Shown one piece after another: positions 8,769 to 16,953 of a stretch of 64,000 nt of DNA; the first letter of the stretch is position 1; every line of letters begins with the position of its first letter. A program made the position numbers and the translations under genes. The DNA lies in assembly GCF_002904335.1 (NCBI RefSeq), contig NZ_PPHF01000030.1:1-64000 (forward strand), written 5' to 3'. This DNA comes from Amycolatopsis sp. CA-126428 (GTDB lineage Bacteria > Actinomycetota > Actinomycetes > Mycobacteriales > Pseudonocardiaceae). Under the pieces are notes generated by a model. It searched no databases. It was not told where the DNA came from and saw nothing but the letters and a program-made list of their open reading frames with translations.

Positions 8769-9392
8769 TCAGCCGAGCAGCAGGCCGTTGCCGCCCGCGA
8801 CGGCGTTGTCGAAGCGCTTGCTGATCTCGGCCCAGTTGAAGATGTTCCACAGGGCCTTGACGTAGTCCGGCTTCACGTTCTTGTAGTCCAGGTAGAACGC
8901 GTGCTCCCAGACGTCGACCAGCAGGATCGGCACGGTCGGCAGGATGAGGTTGTTGTGGTGGTCACGCAGCTGCTGGGTGATCAGCGTCTTGCCGATCGGG
9001 TCCCAGGAGAGCGCGCCCCAGCCGTTGCCCTGGATCGTGGTCGAGACGGCGGTGAACTGCGCCTTGAACTTGTCGAAGGAGCCGAACGCCTCGTCGATCG
9101 CCGCGGCCAGCTCGCCGGTCGGCTTGTCGCCACCTTCGGGCGACAGGATCTTCCACCACACGACGTGGTTGGCGTGGCCGGCCAGGTTGAAGGCCAGCGT
9201 CGTCTCGAGGCCGACGATGTTGCCGAAGTCCCCGGCGTCGCGGGCTTCCGCGATCTTGTCGAGCGTGTCGTTCGCGCCCTTGACGTAGGTCGCGTGGTGC
9301 TTGCTGTGGTGCAGCTCGTTGATCTCGCCGGAGATGTGGGGCGCCAGGGCGCTGTAGTCGTAGTCGAGATCGGGGAGCTCGTAGCGGGCCAT
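8769..9392 (-). CDS. sodA: Superoxide dismutase, Fe/Mn family
   Basis: 207-residue enzyme that dismutates superoxide to oxygen and hydrogen peroxide. The four metal ligands are visible: H28 (ELHHSKHH), H76 ([10 protein letters not shown]), D160 and H164 ([10 protein letters not shown]). The family signature DVWEHAFY and the [11 protein letters not shown] loop are intact. Which metal is used cannot be decided by eye; close actinobacterial relatives use Fe, Mn or both. There is no signal peptide, so it is cytosolic or leaves by a non-classical route as some mycobacterial homologues do. The ATG at 9392 has a strong GAAGGAGGG ribosome site; an upstream in-frame ATG at 9416 lacks one. Monocistronic, with its own terminator. 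Confidence 0.95.
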   Translation of the reverse strand: MARYELPDLDYDYSALAPHISGEINELHHSKHHATYVKGANDTLDKIAEARDAGDFGNIVGLETTLAFNLAGHANHVVWWKILSPEGGDKPTGELAAAIDEAFGSFDKFKAQFTAVSTTIQGNGWGALSWDPIGKTLITQQLRDHHNNLILPTVPILLVDVWEHAFYLDYKNVKPDYVKALWNIFNWAEISKRFDNAVAGGNGLLLG

Positions 9393-9589
9393 TGGCCCTC
9401 CTTCTGTCTTCGACACAAGTTTCCGGTATCGAACCTAGTAGCACATGCCCCCTTGCGGCGAGCGGGGGCACATGGCCATCACTGCGTGGGACGGCGGCTC
9501 TTCAAGTGGCGTACCCGAGGGTCCGACACCCGAAACCGAGCCTGCTACCTGCACCTAAGTGGAGGTCAACGAGCTGTGAGATCGATCAT

Positions 9590-10249
9590 TCAGGCGCGGA
9601 ACTCGCCGAGCCGCAGCGCCAGTTCGTCGAACACGGCGACGTTGCACTCGAACGCCACCAGTGTCTCCTCGATCACGCGGGCGCGTTCGTCGTCGTCCCA
9701 AGGCGCGTTGTCCAGCTTCGCCCGGTACTGGTCGCGGAAGCGAGGGGCGCTGCCGATGCCGTCGAAGTGGTAGAACAGCGCACCCGCCTCGGCGACGTCG
9801 TAGTTCTTCTCGAGCGTCCGCCGGATGACCTGGCCGCCGGCGATGTCGCCGAGGTAGCGCGTGTAGTGGTGGGCCACGTACCCGCCGGCCCACGTCGAGG
9901 CCTCGCGGATCCGGGCGACGTACTCGCGAGTGGAGGCGAGCGGCGAGATCGTCGCGCGCCAGTCCGGGCCGGCGAGGTGGGCGAGGTCGCGCTCGAGGAG
10001 CGGGAGGCGCCGCAGCTCGTCGAAGACGAACTCGCCGCCGACGCCGTCGCCGGCCATCGCGTCGCTGGCCGCCTCGATCGCGCCGTAGATGAAGTAGTAC
10101 TGGATCGCCAGCTGGGTGTAGCCGTCCCGAGTCAGCTCCCCGCCGAGCAGGGCACGCATGTAGGCCGAGTAGTTCGCCCGGTCGTGGACTTCGAGGGTCG
10201 ACGCGCGCAAGGTCGCCGAGAAGGGGCGGGCGTCCGTGGTCACCGACAT
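9590..10249 (-). CDS. Heme oxygenase (biliverdin-producing)
   Basis: 219-residue HO-1/HmuO-type enzyme that opens heme to biliverdin, CO and iron. The proximal heme ligand is expected at H22 (TLEVHDRANYS), and the distal-helix glycine motif GDIAGGQ is present. No signal peptide, hence cytosolic. The ATG at 10249 has GGGAGG eight bases upstream; the longer frame to 10303 has no such site. It lies downstream of a TetR gene on the same strand. Between them lie a TetR-type dyad and a TTAGG-N4-CCTAA iron-box-like site, which fits induction when iron is scarce and use of heme as iron source. No heme importer is adjacent. Confidence 0.93.
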   Translation of the reverse strand: MSVTTDARPFSATLRASTLEVHDRANYSAYMRALLGGELTRDGYTQLAIQYYFIYGAIEAASDAMAGDGVGGEFVFDELRRLPLLERDLAHLAGPDWRATISPLASTREYVARIREASTWAGGYVAHHYTRYLGDIAGGQVIRRTLEKNYDVAEAGALFYHFDGIGSAPRFRDQYRAKLDNAPWDDDERARVIEETLVAFECNVAVFDELALRLGEFRA

Positions 10250-10272
10250 GGGCAGGCCTCCCGGCGATCGAT

Positions 10273-10287
10273 CTGACACGCTGTCAG
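10273..10287. promoter_or_regulatory. Inverted repeat, probable TetR operator upstream of heme oxygenase
   Basis: CTGACA-CGC-TGTCAG is a perfect 6+6 dyad, 24 bases before the heme oxygenase start and 36 bases after the stop of the neighbouring TetR gene. Its size and symmetry fit a TetR dimer site; binding by the adjacent regulator is inferred. Confidence 0.5.
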
Positions 10288-10307
10288 AAAGATCGTAGGG
10301 CAAGAAT

Positions 10308-10327
10308 CGGACTTAGGCCACCCTAAA
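10308..10327. promoter_or_regulatory. Iron-box-like site upstream of heme oxygenase
   Basis: TTAGGCCACCCTAA at 10313-10326 matches the inner 14 bases of the DtxR/IdeR/DmdR consensus (TTAGGCTAACCTAA) except in the central four. Outer bases match poorly. It overlaps the stop codon of the TetR gene. Heme oxygenases are classical members of this regulon in actinobacteria, which supports the call. Confidence 0.5.
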
Positions 10328-10919
10328 CCGTCGCGCCGACCGCGCGCAGGACGAACCGCACCGCCGCCTCGACGACGTCCGCCAGCTGGTCGGCCGGCCC
10401 GTCGACCAGGGTGCGGTTGCCCAGCGCCGCGGTGATCATCGGGATCAGGACGTCCGGGTCCTCGGCCGGCCAGCGGCCCAGGTCGACGCCGCCGGCGAGG
10501 ATTGCGCGCAGGCGGTCGGTGATCGGGTCGGCGTGGGCGCTGATGCGGCGGTACGCCGCCGGGGCCAGTGCCGATGCCAGCGCCGTGCCTGGGGGCATGT
10601 GGTACTCGGCCAGCACGCGCAGCTGCAGCCGGACGAACGTGGCCAGCTGGTCCACCGGATCCGCCTGGGCCTCGACGGCTTCGGTCAGCCGCGTGACGTA
10701 CTGGGCCGCTTCGTCCTCGACGAACGCGACGAGCAGGCTCTCCTTGTCGGGGAAGTGGTTGTACAGCGCTGTCCGGCCCACCCCGGCTGCCGACGCGACG
10801 CCGGCGAGGGTGATCGCGTCGAAGCCGCGCTCGTAGAGCTGCGCGCGCAGGACGTCGAAGACCCGGGACCGCACCTCGCGCCGGTGCGCCTCCAGCGACT
10901 CACCGAGAATCTTCGGCAT
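10323..10919 (-). CDS. TetR/AcrR family transcriptional regulator
   Basis: 198-residue regulator with an N-terminal helix-turn-helix (ITLAGVASAAGVGRTALYNHF, about residues 36-56) and a helical ligand-binding C-terminal domain of no recognisable subfamily. It sits 15 bases after the glutamate-cysteine ligase stop and upstream of heme oxygenase, all on the minus strand. The dyad at 10273-10287 immediately downstream suggests that it may control heme oxygenase; autoregulation would need a site upstream of 10919, where I see none. The ligand is unknown. Confidence 0.88.
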   Translation of the reverse strand: MPKILGESLEAHRREVRSRVFDVLRAQLYERGFDAITLAGVASAAGVGRTALYNHFPDKESLLVAFVEDEAAQYVTRLTEAVEAQADPVDQLATFVRLQLRVLAEYHMPPGTALASALAPAAYRRISAHADPITDRLRAILAGGVDLGRWPAEDPDVLIPMITAALGNRTLVDGPADQLADVVEAAVRFVLRAVGATV

Positions 10920-10934
10920 CCGCTCAGGCTAGCG

Positions 10935-12434
10935 TCAATCGGCCACCGGCCACGTGTGCACCGGTTCGCCCGCCTCGGACAGTTCCAGGTAGCGCCCCAG
11001 CATCAGACTGAGCGCCGCCTCGCGGTCCAGGCCGCGTTCCTGGGCGCGCAGGACGTAGTCACGCTGCCAGGTCGCGCCGGTCCGCCGCGCCAGGCACCGG
11101 CGCTCGATGATCCCGAGGTAGCGCTCGCGGGCCTCGTCGGAGACGTCGGAGCGGCGCAGGCCCTCGTGGGCCAGCGGCAGCAGCACGCGCAGCGCCAGCT
11201 CGTCCGGCGGGATCCAGCCGATGCCCGGCCAGTACAGCTGCCCGTCAAAGCCGCGCCGCGCGCCCGCGTAGAAGTTTTCCTCGGCGGCCTGGAACGACAT
11301 CTGGCTCCACACCGGGCGTTCCGCCTCGGCCAGCGCGCGCTGGGCGCCGTAGAAGAAGGCCGCGTTCGCCACCGTGTCGACCACCGTCGGGCCGGCCGGC
11401 AGCACCCGGTTCTCCACGCGCAGGTGCGGCAGGCCGTCGACGACGTCGTACACCGGGCGGTTCCAGCGCCAGATGGTGCCGTTGTGCATGCGCAGCTCGG
11501 TGAGCTTCGGCGCCTGGCCCGCGTCGAGCGCCTCGATCGGGTCTTCGGCGTCGGTTTCCGGGAGCAGGCCGGGGAAGTAGCGGACGTTCTCCTCGAACAG
11601 GTCGAAGATGGACGTGATCCAGCGCTCGCCGAACCACACCCGCGGCCGCACGCCCTGGTTCTTCAGCTCCTCCGGCCGGGTGTCGGTCGCCTGCAGGAAC
11701 AGCGGGATCCGCGTCTCGTGCCACAACGCCTTGCCGAGCAGGAACGGCGAATTCGACGCGAGCGCGATCTGCAGCCCGGCCAGGCACTGCGCCGCGTTCC
11801 AGTGCGCGGCGAACTCCTCGGGCGCGACCTGCAGGTGCAGCTGGACGCTGGTGCACGCGGCCTCCGGCAGGATCGACTCCGCGTAGCTGCGCAGCCGTTC
11901 GGGCTGCTGGCCCGGCAGCGGCACGCCTTCCATGGCGAGCACCGTGCGTTCGCCGCGGGCGGCGAAGATCTGGTCGTTCAGCGAGGAGTACCGGGTCTTG
12001 TTGGTGAGCCACTTCTGGTCGAAGTGCTCGTGCTTCAACGTCGGCAGGATGCCGATCATCGCCAGCGCCGAGCCGGTGTCCCGCGCCTTCGTCGCCGCGG
12101 TGTCGAGGTACGCGCGGAGGTCGTCTTCGAGCTGGAGCGCGGAATCGCCGGCCAGCGGCCGCGGCGGGACGTTCAGCTCGATGTTGTGCTGCCCCAGCTC
12201 GGTGGTGAACGACGGGTCGTCGAGCGCCTCCAGCACCGCGGTGTTCGTCATCGACGGGCGCAGCTCGCGATCGACGAGGTTCAGCTCGACTTCGAGGCCG
12301 ATGTTCTTGCGGGGGAACGAAAAACTGCCGTCGGTAAGCATGCGGGCCAGCGTGTCCAGGCAACGCTGAACCTTGCGGCGGTACCGTCCTCGGTCCAGCG
12401 TGTTGAACGGCTGAGCCTCGAGGTCCATCCCCAT
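10935..12434 (-). CDS. Glutamate--cysteine ligase family protein (GCS2 type)
   Basis: 499-residue ATP-grasp-like carboxylate-amine ligase of the GCS2 group, similar to actinobacterial proteins of about 500 residues annotated as glutamate-cysteine ligase. Seen motifs are GLEVELNLVD near residue 45, TSVQLHLQV, RPRVWFGERWI and HLRVENRVLPAGPTV, which form the substrate and ATP pocket in the family. The exact substrate is uncertain: mycothiol rather than glutathione is the usual thiol in this group, and no egt genes for ergothioneine are adjacent. Several in-frame ATGs lie at 12428-12440; 12434 is chosen because AGCAGGG is six bases upstream. It is first in a minus-strand series with TetR and heme oxygenase. 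Confidence 0.8.
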   Translation of the reverse strand: MGMDLEAQPFNTLDRGRYRRKVQRCLDTLARMLTDGSFSFPRKNIGLEVELNLVDRELRPSMTNTAVLEALDDPSFTTELGQHNIELNVPPRPLAGDSALQLEDDLRAYLDTAATKARDTGSALAMIGILPTLKHEHFDQKWLTNKTRYSSLNDQIFAARGERTVLAMEGVPLPGQQPERLRSYAESILPEAACTSVQLHLQVAPEEFAAHWNAAQCLAGLQIALASNSPFLLGKALWHETRIPLFLQATDTRPEELKNQGVRPRVWFGERWITSIFDLFEENVRYFPGLLPETDAEDPIEALDAGQAPKLTELRMHNGTIWRWNRPVYDVVDGLPHLRVENRVLPAGPTVVDTVANAAFFYGAQRALAEAERPVWSQMSFQAAEENFYAGARRGFDGQLYWPGIGWIPPDELALRVLLPLAHEGLRRSDVSDEARERYLGIIERRCLARRTGATWQRDYVLRAQERGLDREAALSLMLGRYLELSEAGEPVHTWPVAD

Positions 12435-12644
12435 GACCATCCCTGCTTCGTGTCGGCGTGGACTAGGACGTGTTTCAGGCCCCGGCGGACAACCGTTACA
12501 CAGCCGATGCACCCGGGCTAGCGGCCAAACTGGTGCTCTCCGTCACTGACGGTTAACCGACAGCAAAATGGCCCCGTTCGTACCACATCACGGCGGACGT
12601 TCGGACCAGTGAACCCCCCGGCAAGCGGGTGACAGACTGGGCGG

Positions 12645-13451
12645 ATGGGCGTGATCCACATCGACCACTCCGGCGATCCCCGCGTCGACGATTTCCGCGA
12701 CCTGTCCACTGCGGACCGTCGGCCCGACCGGCCCGGCGGGCGGGGGCTCGTCATCGCCGAAGGCGCCGTCGTGGTGTCCCGGCTGCTGGCGTCCCGCTAC
12801 CCGGTCCGGGCGCTGCTGGGCGTGCAGCGGCGGTTCGCCGAACTGGCCGGGGACCTGGCCGGGCGCAACGTGCCCCAGTACGTCGCCTCCGCGGAAACCA
12901 TGGCCGAGGTGGTCGGTTTCCACCTCAACCGCGGGATCCTCGCCGTCGCCGACCGGCCCGCGCCGCTGACGGTGCCCGAAGTCACCGGCGGCACCGGCCC
13001 GGTCGCCGTGCTGGAAGGCGTGGGGGACCACGAAAACCTCGGCGCGCTCTTCCGCAACGCGGCCGCGCTCGGCGTCGGCGGCGTCCTGCTCGGCCCCGGC
13101 TGTTCCGACCCGCTGTACCGGCGCAGCGTGCGCGTGTCGATGGGACACGTCCTGCGTGTGCCGTTCGGGCACCTGACGGACTGGCCGGGCGGGCTCGACG
13201 ACCTCCGGGCGCGCGGGTTCGCCGTCGCGGCGTTCACTCCGCGGCCGGGTTCGATCCCGCTGCGCGAACTGCGTGAGCACGCGCCCGGGCGAGTGGCGTT
13301 GCTCTTCGGCGCCGAAGGTCCCGGGCTGACCGAGACGGCGCTCGCGGCGGCTGATCATGCCGTCCGGATACCCATGCCGGCGGGAGTCGATTCACTGAAC
13401 ATCGCCACAGCCGCCGCCATTGCCTTCTACGAACTGGCCCGGGACGGCTAG
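12645..13451 (+). CDS. TrmH/SpoU family RNA 2'-O-methyltransferase
   Basis: 268-residue SPOUT-fold enzyme that methylates ribose 2'-OH in rRNA or tRNA with S-adenosylmethionine. Three family motifs are visible: EGVGDHENLGALFRNAAALG (motif 1), LLFGAEGPGL (motif 2) and IPMPAGVDSLNIATAAAIAFYE (motif 3, split here by the knot). An N-terminal substrate-binding domain precedes the catalytic half. It corresponds in order to M. tuberculosis Rv0881. The next gene starts 31 bases downstream and is probably cotranscribed. The target nucleotide cannot be inferred. Confidence 0.92.
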   Translation: MGVIHIDHSGDPRVDDFRDLSTADRRPDRPGGRGLVIAEGAVVVSRLLASRYPVRALLGVQRRFAELAGDLAGRNVPQYVASAETMAEVVGFHLNRGILAVADRPAPLTVPEVTGGTGPVAVLEGVGDHENLGALFRNAAALGVGGVLLGPGCSDPLYRRSVRVSMGHVLRVPFGHLTDWPGGLDDLRARGFAVAAFTPRPGSIPLRELREHAPGRVALLFGAEGPGLTETALAAADHAVRIPMPAGVDSLNIATAAAIAFYELARDG

Positions 13452-13482
13452 AGTTTTGGTCTCCGAGGCGGAAAGGGGCACC

Positions 13483-14094
13483 ATGGAGCTGCGGATCCGC
13501 GGCGAGCGCGCCGTGCTGGCCGGCCCGGGCGGGGAGCACGCGCGCGAGGTGGACCCGCACAAGCTCGCGATCGGTGCCGAACTGGCGCAGGCGCTGCACG
13601 AGTGGGCGCGCGTGGCGTCCGCGGTCACCGCCGACCCGGGGGCGGAGGCGGGCGCGGTGGTTTCGCAGCGCGGCCGCCAGCTGGCCGGCCGGCTGGCCTC
13701 GGTGATGGGCACGGCCGTGCGGTTCGTGGATCCGGTGACCGGCGTCGACACCGTCGTCGAGCCGCCCCCGCCGTCCACCGAACCCGGCCACCGGTTCGTC
13801 CGGGCGGTGCTCGGGCCGCCCGGCCCCCCCGGTGAGCCGACGCCGTGGCTGACCGGGCTGACCGTGTCGGCGTTCATCGCGGCCGTGGTCGTCGTCGCCA
13901 TGCTGGCGCTGGCCTCGACGCTGGCCCGCGAAACCAGCGGCTGGCTCGCCTTGGCGGCGTCGGTGATCGTGACGGCCGGGATCACCCCGTCGCTGTGGCT
14001 GATCCGGCGCACCCCGATCCTGCGCTGGGCCGCCTACGGTGCGGCGGGCGGTGTCGTGATCGCGTGGATCGGCGTGCTGGTGATCGCCTTCTAG
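13483..14094 (+). CDS. DUF2537-like membrane protein
   Basis: 203-residue protein with a soluble N-terminal half of about 120 residues and three hydrophobic segments in the last 80 residues. It resembles the actinobacterial DUF2537 family, whose function is unknown. The ATG at 13483 has GGAAAGGGG upstream and is preferred over an in-frame start at 13420 that would overlap the methyltransferase gene. Its stop codon (TAG) overlaps that of the convergent gene: CTAG is shared. Confidence 0.75.
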   Translation: MELRIRGERAVLAGPGGEHAREVDPHKLAIGAELAQALHEWARVASAVTADPGAEAGAVVSQRGRQLAGRLASVMGTAVRFVDPVTGVDTVVEPPPPSTEPGHRFVRAVLGPPGPPGEPTPWLTGLTVSAFIAAVVVVAMLALASTLARETSGWLALAASVIVTAGITPSLWLIRRTPILRWAAYGAAGGVVIAWIGVLVIAF

Positions 14095-15524
14095 CGCAGC
14101 CTGGCGTAGGTCACGAGCGTGCCCTGGGCGCTGGTCGCCGTCTGGCTGCGGAAGAAGTAGCCGTGGAACGCGGCGATCTGGCGGATCAGTTCGGGGGAGA
14201 CGCCGAACTGGCCGGAGAAGAACGTCACGCTGGTGCTGCCGTCGAACTCACCCGCCAGCCAGCCGACGCGCACGGAGCGGGGGAACGCCCGGAGCACCCA
14301 CAGCAGTGGTGGTACCCCCAGCACGGCGAGGGCGAAGCCGATCACGGCGATGCGGTCATCGCCGGTCAGCGCCGCCGTCGAGAGGCCGCCGACGAAGCAC
14401 AGCGCGGCCCACCCCGCGGGGGCGAGGAAGCCGGTGAACGACATCCGGAATTTCGGCCTGGGGACCGGCGATCCGCGCCGCAGCAACACGATCCGATCGG
14501 TGCTGTCGGCGAATTCCGCGGCGGGGAGCAGCCCCTCGGCACCGGCGATTTCGGCGATCCGGGCCGGGGTCAGCTGCGCGTGCCGGACGCTCACCCACAG
14601 CTCGTCGCGGCCGTCGAGGTGGTTGCGCAGCCACTGTTCCCGGTCCGGCGAGCCGGCCGGGACTTCGTAGGACGGCGTGACCCGCGGGGCCGGGGTGCCG
14701 AAAACCAGGCCGGGGCGGGTCTTCCGGAACAACAGGTCGAGGGTGTTGCGGGTCGACTCGCACGGGCCGGCGGAGAAGTAGCCGTAGAGCGAAGCGACTT
14801 CGCCGAGCAATTCGGCGGACACCGACGGCGGCGGCAGCACGATCACCTGGGCACTGCCGTCGAACGGCTCGTCCAGCCACGGCATACGTGGTGACCGGCC
14901 GGCGATCGCCCGGATCAGGAACTGCGCCGCCACCGCGGCGACCAGATAGACGGGGATCAGCACGAGCGGCCACTTCTGCTCGGACGTGGCCGCGACCCAG
15001 GTGCCCGCCGTCACCACGGCGATGCCGAGGAGCCCGGCCAGGGTTTGGGCCGTGGTCAGGTCGAGCCGGCGTCCGGCTGTGCGGGGGCGCAGTTCTTCGT
15101 CGGGGAGGCCGGTTCGCCGCAGCAGCAGGAGCCGGTCAGTCGCGTCGGCGGCTTCGGCGACCACGGTCATCCCGGCCGCCGCCGCGGCCTTGCCGATTTC
15201 GTCGCGGCCGAGCCGCAGTTTTCGCGAACTCGCCCAGAACTGCTCCTGTCCGTGGAGCAGCTTCGCGAGCCGACGGCGGTCTGCCTCCGTGCCCGGCCCG
15301 CGGTCGAACGGCGGCGGGAAGAACCCGGGCGCGAACTCGAACCGCAGGGCCTCGGCGTGGCCGGGGGCGGTTTCGCGGTAGCGGCGCGAGTGCGCCGCCT
15401 GCCGGATGGTCGTCGGATCGAGGCCCCACTGCGCGGGTGCCACTTCGACCACCGGGGTGCCGCTGAACGCGCGGTACCGCAGCTCGCCGAAGCGGACGAG
15501 CCAGGCCTGCTGGTCACGCTGCAT
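14091..15524 (-). CDS. Internally duplicated membrane protein of unknown function (477 aa)
   Basis: Two related halves follow an N-terminal region. Each has a soluble segment ending in a DxTDRxxLLRR-type strand (ADATDRLLLLRR and ADSTDRIVLLRR), two hydrophobic spans, then a block of the form WLxxxFDGS...SxELxxxxAxxxGYF. The duplication covers roughly residues 130-290 and 330-470. I do not recognise the family. The ATG at 15524 has a strong GAGGGAGGGG ribosome site. It is divergent from the YjbR gene (40-base gap) and its stop overlaps that of the DUF2537-like gene. Confidence 0.8.
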   Translation of the reverse strand: MQRDQQAWLVRFGELRYRAFSGTPVVEVAPAQWGLDPTTIRQAAHSRRYRETAPGHAEALRFEFAPGFFPPPFDRGPGTEADRRRLAKLLHGQEQFWASSRKLRLGRDEIGKAAAAAGMTVVAEAADATDRLLLLRRTGLPDEELRPRTAGRRLDLTTAQTLAGLLGIAVVTAGTWVAATSEQKWPLVLIPVYLVAAVAAQFLIRAIAGRSPRMPWLDEPFDGSAQVIVLPPPSVSAELLGEVASLYGYFSAGPCESTRNTLDLLFRKTRPGLVFGTPAPRVTPSYEVPAGSPDREQWLRNHLDGRDELWVSVRHAQLTPARIAEIAGAEGLLPAAEFADSTDRIVLLRRGSPVPRPKFRMSFTGFLAPAGWAALCFVGGLSTAALTGDDRIAVIGFALAVLGVPPLLWVLRAFPRSVRVGWLAGEFDGSTSVTFFSGQFGVSPELIRQIAAFHGYFFRSQTATSAQGTLVTYARLR

Positions 15525-15564
15525 GATCGTCCCCTCCCTCAGCGTGACATCGTAGCCTGACGGG

Positions 15565-15912
15565 ATGGAGCAGCTGGACGCTTTGCGGAAGTTGTGCCTC
15601 GCCCTGCCGGAGACGACCGAGCGGCTCAGCCACGGCGAGCCGACGTGGTTCGTGCGCGGCAAGAAAACTTTCGTGATGTTCGCCGACCACCACCACGACG
15701 ACCTGCTCGCCTTCTGGTGCCCGGCGCCCCCGGGGGTGCAGGAGGAATTGGTGCGTACGGAGCCGGAAAGGTTCTTCCGGCCGCCGTACGTCGGGCACCG
15801 CGGGTGGCTGGGGGTCCGGCTGGACGTCGACGTCGACTGGCCGGAGATCGACCGGATCGTGCGCGAGGCCTACCGGCTCGTGGCGCCGAAGACGCTCGCC
15901 GCGCGGGTTTGA
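15565..15912 (+). CDS. MmcQ/YjbR family protein
   Basis: 115-residue protein of the YjbR (MmcQ) fold, a small CyaY-like domain seen in many bacteria and described as possibly DNA-binding. Typical features are the LPETTERLSHGEPTWFVRGKKTF start and HRGWLGVRLD near the C-terminus. Biochemical role unknown. It is divergent from the duplicated membrane protein and convergent with sepH (three-base gap). Confidence 0.85.
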   Translation: MEQLDALRKLCLALPETTERLSHGEPTWFVRGKKTFVMFADHHHDDLLAFWCPAPPGVQEELVRTEPERFFRPPYVGHRGWLGVRLDVDVDWPEIDRIVREAYRLVAPKTLAARV

Positions 15913-15915
15913 GGC

Positions 15916-16761
15916 TCAGCCGCGCTGCGAGCGGACCCCGAGCAGCACGTCCTCCCAGGACGGCACGATCGGGTGGTTCTTCTTCGCCTTGGGCCGCGGT
16001 TCCGGGACCGCCGCGTCCTCGTCCGGGTCCGCCGGGACACGCGGGATTTCGCGGGTGTCGTCGTCCGGGTCCGGCTCGGCCGACGGCAGCTCGGCGCGCT
16101 CCGGCGCCACCGAATCCAGTGTCGGCTGGAACTCCGTCTCGCGGGCCGGCGCCAAGGCGCGGACCGTGCGGGGGGCGCGGTAGGCGTTCGGGTCCAGGAG
16201 GACCTCGGCGTTCTCGTCCAGCGCCGTCACCGTGCCGCCGTGCGCGCCCGGCGAGAACGCCCAGTGCGCCCGGTTGTCCGACCGCCCGGCCTTCCAGCGG
16301 AGCACCACGACCCAACGGCCGTCGTCGCCCTTCCAGGAGTCCCAGGTGGCCTGCGAGTAGTCGTGGCCACGGACGCCGAAGCTGTGCGCGACGACCTCGC
16401 CGAGCGTCTGCACGTCGGGGCCGTCCTCGCGGACGGGGTGGGCGCTCTGCGCCAGCTCGGCGGTCCGGGACCGCTCGAGCAGGACCGGGTAGGCGTAGCG
16501 CTCGACGCGCTGCGCCGAGACACCGGCGCCCGCGGCGACCTGCTCGACGGACTCGCCGGCCCGGATGCGCTGCTGGATCTCGCGTGGCCGCATCTGGCTC
16601 TCCAACTCGATTTCGATCTGGCCGAGGCGGGTGATGTCACCCCGCGCCGCCGCGCGCAGTCGCTCATCAGCCGGGAGCAGGAAACGAGTACGGCTCGCCG
16701 GGTCTTCGAGCACGATGGACTTCCCGTCCTCGTGCAGTCCGACCACTCGCAGCGCCCGCAT
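15916..16761 (-). CDS. sepH: SepH, FtsZ-interacting cell division protein
   Basis: 281-residue protein of the SepH/DUF3071 family (M. tuberculosis Rv0883c). In Streptomyces SepH binds FtsZ and helps Z-ring assembly. The N-terminal domain (MRALRVVGLHEDGKSIVL...) contains a helix-turn-helix-like segment around residues 75-110 (MRPREIQQRIRAGESVEQVAAGAG), then a conserved block with VVAHSFGVRGHDY and the tryptophan-rich WDSWKGDDGRW. The last 100 residues are an acidic Pro/Glu-rich linker ending in a short conserved tail. The ATG at 16761 has GGGGAGG 9 bases upstream. A frame extending to 16887 has no ribosome site. Confidence 0.92.
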   Translation of the reverse strand: MRALRVVGLHEDGKSIVLEDPASRTRFLLPADERLRAAARGDITRLGQIEIELESQMRPREIQQRIRAGESVEQVAAGAGVSAQRVERYAYPVLLERSRTAELAQSAHPVREDGPDVQTLGEVVAHSFGVRGHDYSQATWDSWKGDDGRWVVVLRWKAGRSDNRAHWAFSPGAHGGTVTALDENAEVLLDPNAYRAPRTVRALAPARETEFQPTLDSVAPERAELPSAEPDPDDDTREIPRVPADPDEDAAVPEPRPKAKKNHPIVPSWEDVLLGVRSQRG

Positions 16762-16953
16762 TGTTCTCGCCTCCCCGATCTTCTTCACCGTTGTGGGTGC
16801 CCACGTTAGAACGGCGCGTCGGCTTGACGTGCGAGGCGCGCCGAGTCCGCACCGAACTGCCCACTGTTCATTTTGCGTCTTCTGCATCCTTACTCAGGCT
16901 GGTTAGGGGCAAAGGGGTGACACGCCGGGCACGCAAAGTCACGATCGAGTGGA

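Noticed and set aside
10533-12521. Open frame of 662 codons opposite the TetR and glutamate-cysteine ligase genes
   Set aside because: Shadow frame with Arg/Gln/His bias; the minus-strand proteins have clear families.
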